A DNA stretch of 18,184 nucleotides from URNF01 sp045543675 (lineage in GTDB: Bacteria > Bacillota > Clostridia > Oscillospirales > Acutalibacteraceae): the NCBI GenBank assembly GCA_045543675.1, contig JAZPXM010000141.1:1-18184 (forward strand), given 5' to 3'. The position numbers and the translations under genes were made by a program. The number at the start of each line of letters is the position of its first letter. The first letter of the stretch is position 1. Positions 13,268 to 18,184 of the stretch are shown here, one piece after another. The notes beneath the pieces are model-generated. The model made no database searches. It saw nothing but the letters and a program-made list of their open reading frames with translations, and had not been told where the DNA came from.

Positions 13268-14899
13268 ATGAACGTTTATACTTTACCCAAAGAACTGCAT
13301 ACAGTACCGGCGACACCCCGCATAATTGCACTGGGGGTGTTTGACGGTGTACATATCGGTCACCGTGCGGTGTTGGCACGTGCATTGTCCAGCCATACAC
13401 TATCGCCCGCTGTATTCACCTTTTGCGGTATGGAAAACGTTAAAACAGGCGGCGCTTTGCAAACCGATGAGCAACGCCGTCACGCATTGGAACTTTTAGG
13501 GTTTGCGGATGTTTTCGAAGGTCATTTCGACGAAATACGCGACTTAAGTCCCGCAGCGTTTGTAGATCTTTTAAAAGAAAAATTGTGTGCCAAAGCCATT
13601 GTTTGCGGCTATAATTTCCACTTTGGTAAAGGCGGTGTCGGTGATACCGCGTTACTTGCTTCTTTATGCGAGCAAGCAGGTATTACACTGCATATTCTCC
13701 CCGCTGTGACAGCGGACGGAGAAGCGGTTAGTTCCACCCGCATTAAACAAGCGCTTTCAAACGGAGATATTCCCACGGTAACCCGCCTTTTATCCCGTCC
13801 GTTTACCTTGAGTACAAAAGTGGTTGGCGGCGAACAGCGCGGCAGAACCTTTGGTGCACCCACCATCAATCAACCGCTGACTAAGGGAATCGTTACTCCG
13901 CGTTTTGGCGTATATGCAACGATAGCGATTGTTGACGGCAAAGCTATGCCCGCCGTCACCAATATCGGTATGCGTCCGACGGTTGGCAGTCCCGTACCGC
14001 TTGCAGAAACCTATATATTGGATTTTGAAAGCAATTTATACAACGAAACTGTGCCCGTGCAACTGGTAAAATTTCTGCGACCCGAGCAGAAATTCGACAC
14101 GGTTGACGCCTTAAAATTGCAGATACAAAAGGATATTGCCAATACCGCGGCTGTTTTTGCACCGCAAGGTAAGACGCGAGCAATTTTATTTGATTTTGAC
14201 AATACATTACAAGATCGAGAAATTGCTACAAAAGCATATATGCGACGTTGGTTACAAAAGCATTTTCCCGCTTTATCCGATAAGGAACTGGATGCTCACA
14301 GCGAATCCTTACGAAAAGCAGGCGAATACGGCTTTGTTCCCTACCGTTATATGTTTAAAAAAGTGGTAGAATTATTTCCCGACTACAACGGATTTGACTT
14401 TAACGAACTTTTAAGTTTCCTTAAAGTAGAATATCCCCTTACCACCACGCTGTTCCCCGAAACAATAGAAACCTTACAGAAATTACGGGATAAAGGCTAT
14501 CTCATCGGTTTGGTGACTAACGGCAATTCCCGTATACAAAACTGTAAGCTGGACGTAGCAGGCATACGTCCGCTATTCGACTATGTATTGGTAACGGGAG
14601 ACGAAGGCATACAAAAACCGGATGCTCAACCGTTTATACGTGCCGCCTTGCGGCTCGGTGTGCATCCCACCGACTGTGTGTACGTCGGTGATAATCCTAT
14701 CAACGATATCCAAGGCGCAGATAATGCGGGAATGAAAACCGTATTTCGTGATCTCGGTTGCGAAAAGTTCTTCAAATACGATTTCACGAAAATCACGGCT
14801 GAAAATGCACAAGTAGAAGAAATCTGTATGGAAAAGCTAATTAATATAGAAAAAACCGTTTATATCACCTCTTTAGATGAGTTGCTTGATATATTCTAA
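13268..14899 (+). CDS. ribF: RibF riboflavin kinase/FAD synthetase fused to a C-terminal HAD phosphatase
   Basis: This 543-aa protein compares with about 310 aa for normal RibF. Residues 1 to about 295 form a complete bifunctional RibF. The FAD synthetase part has GVFDGVHIGH (23-32), GYNFHFGKGGVGD and SSTRIKQAL. The riboflavin kinase part has GAPTIN, FGVYAT and AETYILDFE with RPEQKFD. After a linker of about 10 residues a full HAD hydrolase follows (about 304-520): DFDNT (309-313) with nucleophile D309 and D311, a C1-type helical cap, VTNGNS (motif II), IQKPDAQP (motif III Lys) and VGDNPINDIQGAD (motif IV). No start codon or ribosome binding site occurs at the junction, so it is one chain. 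The phosphatase substrate is unknown; FMN or the pyrimidine phosphate intermediate of riboflavin synthesis are attractive guesses. AAAGGA precedes the ATG, 11 nt after truB. Confidence 0.93.
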   Translation: MNVYTLPKELHTVPATPRIIALGVFDGVHIGHRAVLARALSSHTLSPAVFTFCGMENVKTGGALQTDEQRRHALELLGFADVFEGHFDEIRDLSPAAFVDLLKEKLCAKAIVCGYNFHFGKGGVGDTALLASLCEQAGITLHILPAVTADGEAVSSTRIKQALSNGDIPTVTRLLSRPFTLSTKVVGGEQRGRTFGAPTINQPLTKGIVTPRFGVYATIAIVDGKAMPAVTNIGMRPTVGSPVPLAETYILDFESNLYNETVPVQLVKFLRPEQKFDTVDALKLQIQKDIANTAAVFAPQGKTRAILFDFDNTLQDREIATKAYMRRWLQKHFPALSDKELDAHSESLRKAGEYGFVPYRYMFKKVVELFPDYNGFDFNELLSFLKVEYPLTTTLFPETIETLQKLRDKGYLIGLVTNGNSRIQNCKLDVAGIRPLFDYVLVTGDEGIQKPDAQPFIRAALRLGVHPTDCVYVGDNPINDIQGADNAGMKTVFRDLGCEKFFKYDFTKITAENAQVEEICMEKLINIEKTVYITSLDELLDIF

Positions 14900-14905
14900 A
14901 GTTAA

Positions 14906-14940
14906 AAAGACCGACAGAACGTCCCGTTCTGTCGGTCTTT
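14906..14940. terminator. Bidirectional terminator between ribF-HAD and the Gph-like gene
   Basis: A perfect 16-bp stem (14906-14921 with 14925-14940) with a TCC loop. T-rich tails occur in both directions (GTCTTTC rightward, TCTTTTTAAC leftward). It separates two converging transcription units. Confidence 0.93.
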
Positions 14941-14954
14941 CTAATAATTACCTA

Positions 14955-15596
14955 TTATAATAGTACTTCTTGCAGTTCTTGTACTGTATTTACAACTTTT
15001 ATGGCGCTATTTAGTTCTGCGGCATTGCCGTAACCGTAGGTGACGCCAATAGCGTCAACACCGCATGTGGCAGCACCTTCCACATCAAAGCAACGGTCAC
15101 CGACCATTATTACCTGCTTAACATCGGTAATATGCAACGCATCTAATGCATAACGGATCACTTCCGCTTTGTCTACGCGGTCACCGTTCAGTTCGCTACC
15201 CGACACGAAAGCGAAATGTTTTCGCAGATCAAAGTGTTCCAAAATGCGTTCTGCGTACACAGCAGGTTTTGAAGTGGCAAGCACCACTTTACAGCCATTA
15301 TCGCACAACGCCTGCAATAGCGCGGGAATACCGTCATACACCGTATTTTCATACAACCCTTTGTCGCTGAAATACACACGGTATTCGCGCAAGGCTTCTT
15401 CCGCCTGCTCTGACGTCAGTTGGTAAAACTTTTCAAACGATTCTTTGAGCGGCGGACCAATAAACGGATACAGTTCCCGTCTATCCGCAACGTCTATACC
15501 GAAATAATGTAATGCATACATCACCGCGTTGGTAATGCCGATCGCGGGATCGGTCAACGTACCGTCCAAATCAAAAAACACATAAGGAAACCGCAT
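14955..15596 (-). CDS. HAD-superfamily phosphatase, phosphoglycolate-phosphatase (Gph)-like
   Basis: This roughly 213-aa protein of HAD subfamily IA has FFDLDGTLTDP near its start (motif I), FIGPPLKESFEKF in the helical cap, VVLATSKP (motif II), the lysine in RVDKAEVI (motif III) and IMVGDRCFDVEGAATCGVD (motif IV). These are intact, so it should hydrolyse small phosphate esters; phosphoglycolate or a nucleotide is typical, but the substrate cannot be read from sequence. It starts at ATG 15596 with GAGGTG close upstream. An in-frame ATG at 15608 overlaps the stop of the preceding FMN-binding gene (TAATG) and is a real alternative. The two genes form one unit. It is distinct in sequence from the HAD domain fused to RibF. 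Confidence 0.88.
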   Translation of the reverse strand: MRFPYVFFDLDGTLTDPAIGITNAVMYALHYFGIDVADRRELYPFIGPPLKESFEKFYQLTSEQAEEALREYRVYFSDKGLYENTVYDGIPALLQALCDNGCKVVLATSKPAVYAERILEHFDLRKHFAFVSGSELNGDRVDKAEVIRYALDALHITDVKQVIMVGDRCFDVEGAATCGVDAIGVTYGYGNAAELNSAIKVVNTVQELQEVLL

Positions 15597-15607
15597 ATCA
15601 CACCTCA

Positions 15608-16183
15608 TTATACCTGCATATCTACATAATATATATACGCCGCATTTACCGCTTCGATTATAGCGCGGCAGGAAACCGTAGCACCCGTTACCGTATCAAC
15701 ACGTGTGCCTTCCTGTTTAGGGAGTTCCGTTTCGGAAACACTACCGTCGTTAAACCACAGCGGCATTTTCTTACCTTCAAATTGTTGTGTATACACCGAC
15801 GTCGCCGCTTTATCACCGATATCTTTTGTTTCGGAATGTTGTACCACCTGCACGCCGAGAAGGGTTTTCTTATCCAAACTAAAGAAGCAACGCACCGATA
15901 CTTTATCTGCAAAACCCTCACCGTATGCCGTTACCGCATACGCCACCGTTTTGCCTTTTGTATCCGAGCATTTCTGTACGGCTGTAACAGGCTTGGCATC
16001 TTTTTCCAATTCCAAGTCCTGATACGTATGAACCGTCTCCAAAAACGCAGCAAAAGATTGCACTTTTTTGTCACGGTTGGCAACAATCACAGCTACTGCC
16101 ACAATAGCAGCAACCAATACGATCACTGCAACCGCTATGCCGATACGTCCTGTCTTACGCATTTTTGTTGTATGTTTCGCCAC
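15608..16183 (-). CDS. Membrane-anchored FMN-binding domain protein (RnfG/NqrC-like)
   Basis: This 191-aa protein has a basic N-terminus, one transmembrane segment (about 13-36) and an extracytoplasmic FMN-binding domain (PF04205 type, about 65-190). The motif TVTGATVSCRAIIEAVNAAY (165-184) contains TGAT, the form of the SGAT motif in RnfG and NqrC where the Thr (here T169) is esterified with FMN by ApbE. VVQHSETKDIGDKA is also typical. It probably carries electrons outside the membrane, but no other Rnf/Nqr subunit or ApbE is present, so its partner is unknown. I chose GTG at 16183 because GGGGAG lies 6 nt before it; an upstream GTG (16213) has no such site. Its stop overlaps the Gph-like gene start. 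Confidence 0.85.
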   Translation of the reverse strand: MAKHTTKMRKTGRIGIAVAVIVLVAAIVAVAVIVANRDKKVQSFAAFLETVHTYQDLELEKDAKPVTAVQKCSDTKGKTVAYAVTAYGEGFADKVSVRCFFSLDKKTLLGVQVVQHSETKDIGDKAATSVYTQQFEGKKMPLWFNDGSVSETELPKQEGTRVDTVTGATVSCRAIIEAVNAAYIYYVDMQV

Positions 16184-16222
16184 GGGTTTCTCCCCTTTCG
16201 AAAAAGCAATCACATTATGTAC

Positions 16223-16251
16223 AGTTTAGCATAAAGAACGCCATTTATCAA
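16223..16251 (-). promoter_or_regulatory. Sigma-A promoter of the FMN-binding protein/Gph unit
   Basis: -35 TTGATA (16246-16251), 17-nt spacer and -10 TAAACT (16223-16228) on the minus strand, just downstream of the aldolase terminator and about 40 nt before the GTG start. Confidence 0.75.
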
Positions 16252-16255
16252 TAGA

Positions 16256-16293
16256 AAAAAGCGGTGATTTCCTTTTGGAAATCACCGCTTTTT
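16256..16293 (-). terminator. Terminator of the aldolase gene
   Basis: A perfect 17-bp stem (16256-16272 with 16277-16293) with a TTTT loop, ending in a T run on both strands. On the minus strand it lies 16 nt after the aldolase stop codon, and the promoter of the next unit begins right after it. Confidence 0.95.
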
Positions 16294-16308
16294 AGAAACC
16301 ATACCTTA

Positions 16309-17172
16309 TTACGCTTTACCCACACAACCGAATAATTCCATTTTTTCTTTCACGGTTGCTTTGATAGCTTCTGCACCGGGCGCAAGCAGTTTTCTCGGGT
16401 CAAAGCCCTTACCCTGCAAGTCTTTACCGGCTTCAATGTATTCACGGGTAGCCGCGGCGAATGCCAACTGACATTCGGTGTTCACGTTGATTTTGGAAAC
16501 GCCCAGATCAATAGCTTTTTTGATCATATCTGCAGGGATACCGGTACCACCGTGCAGAACAAGCGGCATTTCGCCGGTTTTTTCCTGGATAGCCGCCAGC
16601 GTTTCGAAGCTAAGGCCCGCCCAGTTTTCGGGATATTTGCCATGAATATTACCAATGCCGGCAGCCAACATAGTTACGCCGAGATCAGCAACCATTTTAC
16701 ATTCGTCGGGATCGGCACATTCGCCCATACCCACAACGCCGTCTTCTTCGCCGCCGATGGAACCGACTTCCGCTTCCAGGGACAAGCCTTTTTCTTCGGC
16801 GAGTTTTACGAGTTCTTTGGTTTTGGCAATATTCTCATCAATCGGATAATGAGAACCGTCAAACATAATGGAGGAGAAGCCCGCTTCTACGCAAGCAAGA
16901 GCACCCTCATAGCTACCGTGATCCAAATGCAGAGCCACGGGAACGGTGATACCGAGAGATTCCAGCATACCGTTGACCATACCAACAATGGTCTTATAAC
17001 CGCACATATATTTGCCGGCACCCTCGGAAACGCCGAGAATCACGGGCGCATTCAATTCCTGCGCAGTCTGAAGAATGGCTTTGGTCCATTCCAAGTTGTT
17101 GATGTTGAACTGACCGACAGCATAGTGACCGGCCTTTGCTTTGGTAAGCATTTCTTTTGCAGATACTAACAT
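16309..17172 (-). CDS. fba: Class II fructose-1,6-bisphosphate aldolase
   Basis: This 287-aa zinc enzyme of glycolysis/gluconeogenesis interconverts fructose-1,6-bisphosphate with dihydroxyacetone phosphate and glyceraldehyde-3-phosphate. Conserved sites are LHLDHGS (D84 proton donor, H85 zinc ligand), EAEVGSIGG (about 133-141), GNIHGKY (H177 zinc), VLHGGTG (H207 zinc, phosphate-binding glycines) and INVNTE. The length is normal. The start ATG is preceded by GGAGGAG about 8 nt upstream. It has its own promoter and terminator, so it is a single-gene unit. A tagatose-bisphosphate or related aldolase is possible in the same family, but the overall sequence and monocistronic strong expression signals favour Fba. 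Confidence 0.95.
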   Translation of the reverse strand: MLVSAKEMLTKAKAGHYAVGQFNINNLEWTKAILQTAQELNAPVILGVSEGAGKYMCGYKTIVGMVNGMLESLGITVPVALHLDHGSYEGALACVEAGFSSIMFDGSHYPIDENIAKTKELVKLAEEKGLSLEAEVGSIGGEEDGVVGMGECADPDECKMVADLGVTMLAAGIGNIHGKYPENWAGLSFETLAAIQEKTGEMPLVLHGGTGIPADMIKKAIDLGVSKINVNTECQLAFAAATREYIEAGKDLQGKGFDPRKLLAPGAEAIKATVKEKMELFGCVGKA

Positions 17173-17212
17173 AGTTGTTTCTCCTCCGACTTGTAATTTA
17201 ATTTACCACACC

Positions 17213-17241
17213 ATTATAGCGTGTTATTTTATAAAAAGCAA
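17213..17241 (-). promoter_or_regulatory. Sigma-A promoter of fba
   Basis: -35 TTGCTT (17236-17241), 17-nt spacer and perfect -10 TATAAT (17213-17218) on the minus strand, about 40 nt before the start codon. The -35 region immediately follows the hairpin at the end of the Clp gene. Confidence 0.85.
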
Positions 17242-17271
17242 TATAAAACGTGGCTTTTTTCGCGTTTTATA
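17242..17271 (-). terminator. AT-rich hairpin at the end of the Clp ATPase gene
   Basis: A 9-bp perfect stem TATAAAACG/CGTTTTATA (17242-17250 with 17263-17271) with a 12-nt loop, overlapping the Clp stop codon (17267-17269), followed on the minus strand by TTGCTTTTTATAAAA. The low GC content makes it a weak terminator candidate. Confidence 0.4.
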
Positions 17272-18184
17272 CAGATTTCACTGACAATACGCCGTCTGCA
17301 TCCACATCCACCGTAATCGCGGTAGGCATAGCGGATAGTGTATCCACCAGAATATTGGCTATGGCATCTTCTACTTCACGGCGAATGACGTTTCTAAGGT
17401 CGCGCGCGCCGCGTTTGCCGCCGTGCGCTTTATTCGCCAGATATGCCGCCGCTGTCTGCGTCCAGCTAAACGCAATGCCCTTTTCTTCCAAAGGTGTCAC
17501 CAGTCCACGCAACATCAAATCGGCAATCTTGACAAAGTGTTCTTCACTAAGAGGTGCAAAGAACACCACCTCGTCCACCCTGCCGATAAATTCGGGACGT
17601 AAGAAATCACGCAACGCTTTCATTGCACGGTCTTTGCCCGCTTCCTTCTGGTCTTTGCCGAAGCCCATCAGGTTTTCGGTGACGTGACTTCCCGCGTTAG
17701 ACGTCATAACAATGACGGTATTGGCAAAATTCACCACCCTACCGTGTGCATCGGTGACTTTACCTTCGTCTAAAATCTGCAACAAAATATTGAGAACATC
17801 GGGGTGCGCTTTTTCGATTTCATCGAATAACAGCACTGAATACGGCTTTCTGCGCACCTTTTCGGTCAGTTGTCCCGCTTCATCGTATCCCACGTAACCC
17901 GGGGGCGAGCCAATAATACGGGAAACCGCGTGTTTCTCCATAAACTCCGACATATCCAAACGAATCAGCGTTTCAGGTGTATCAAATAATTCCGCCGCCA
18001 GCACCTTTACCAGTTCGGTTTTGCCGACACCTGTCGAGCCAACAAAAATAAACGATGCAGGACGGTGTACAGGACTGATTTGCACACGGCTACGGCGTAC
18101 TGCCGCCGCTACCAATTTTACCGCTTCATCCTGCCCTATCACCTTTTGGCGCAAACGGTCTTCCAGCGCCGCCAGACGGCCCAG
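17267..18184 (-). CDS. Clp/Hsp100 AAA+ ATPase, C-terminal part (5' end outside window)
   Basis: The visible 305 residues cover the second AAA+ domain (D2) and the C-terminal small domain of a ClpB/ClpC/ClpA-type unfoldase. Landmarks in order are RQKVIGQDEAVKLVAAAVRR, Walker A GSTGVGKTE, SEFMEKHAVSRIIGSPPGYVGY (pore loop GYVG), Walker B VLLFDEIEKAHPDV, sensor-1 VIVMTSNAGS, the arginine-finger region RPEFIGRVDEVVFF and sensor-2 GARDLRNVIRREVED. These proteins unfold substrates for ClpP or resolve aggregates. The N-terminal domains that would separate ClpB from ClpC lie outside the window. The open frame continues through the right edge without a start, so the gene is partial. Confidence 0.93.
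   Translation of the reverse strand: MGRLAALEDRLRQKVIGQDEAVKLVAAAVRRSRVQISPVHRPASFIFVGSTGVGKTELVKVLAAELFDTPETLIRLDMSEFMEKHAVSRIIGSPPGYVGYDEAGQLTEKVRRKPYSVLLFDEIEKAHPDVLNILLQILDEGKVTDAHGRVVNFANTVIVMTSNAGSHVTENLMGFGKDQKEAGKDRAMKALRDFLRPEFIGRVDEVVFFAPLSEEHFVKIADLMLRGLVTPLEEKGIAFSWTQTAAAYLANKAHGGKRGARDLRNVIRREVEDAIANILVDTLSAMPTAITVDVDADGVLSVKSV

Overview
The window looks like a chromosomal, housekeeping stretch from a low-to-mid GC Firmicute of the class Clostridia, most likely an Oscillospiraceae/Ruminococcaceae-type bacterium. The reasons are strong AGGAGG-type ribosome binding sites, textbook sigma-A promoters with 17-nt spacers, the infC-rpmI-rplT order, the rimP-nusA-rnpM-ylxQ-infB-rbfA-nrnA-truB-ribF order, and a SpoIIQ-like M23 protein that hints at endospore formation. 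I see no mobile element, CRISPR array, tRNA or rRNA.

Left part, all on the minus strand. Read 5'->3' on the minus strand: a Thr-rich SpoIIQ/LytM-like M23 protein; a Thr-rich membrane-anchored M15 (VanY-like) D,D-carboxypeptidase; the translation operon infC-rpmI-rplT behind a perfect promoter and an attenuator-like leader; then an RNA 2'-O-methyltransferase of the SpoU/TrmH family, dprA and the beginning of topA, tightly packed.

Middle, plus strand. A single precorrin-2 dehydrogenase-like gene has its own promoter and terminator and seems to lack the family's catalytic Asp. It is followed by a tiny Asn/Gln-rich gene on the minus strand (36 aa). Then comes the nine-gene rimP-to-ribF operon (6268 to about 14940): ribosome maturation, transcription elongation/antitermination, initiation factor 2, nanoRNase, tRNA pseudouridine synthase, and FMN/FAD synthesis. 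The operon starts with a leader carrying a terminator-like hairpin capped by a GCGA tetraloop and ends in a strong bidirectional terminator.

Right part, minus strand. A class II fructose-bisphosphate aldolase has its own promoter and terminator. A two-gene unit encodes a membrane-anchored FMN-binding (RnfG/NqrC-like) protein and a Gph-like HAD phosphatase. At the window edge lies the C-terminal half of a Clp/Hsp100 ATPase.

The most notable observation is the last gene of the large operon. RibF (riboflavin kinase/FAD synthetase) continues in frame into a complete HAD phosphatase domain with all four catalytic motifs, giving 543 aa instead of about 310. This resembles, in reversed domain order, the plant FMN hydrolase/riboflavin kinase bifunctional enzyme, and may be a one-chain flavin synthesis/turnover enzyme. 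Other points worth attention are the non-ATG (ATA) start of infC, its mutually exclusive leader pairings, the atypical sirohaem-synthase homologue, and a candidate sigma-F promoter in front of the SpoIIQ-like gene.
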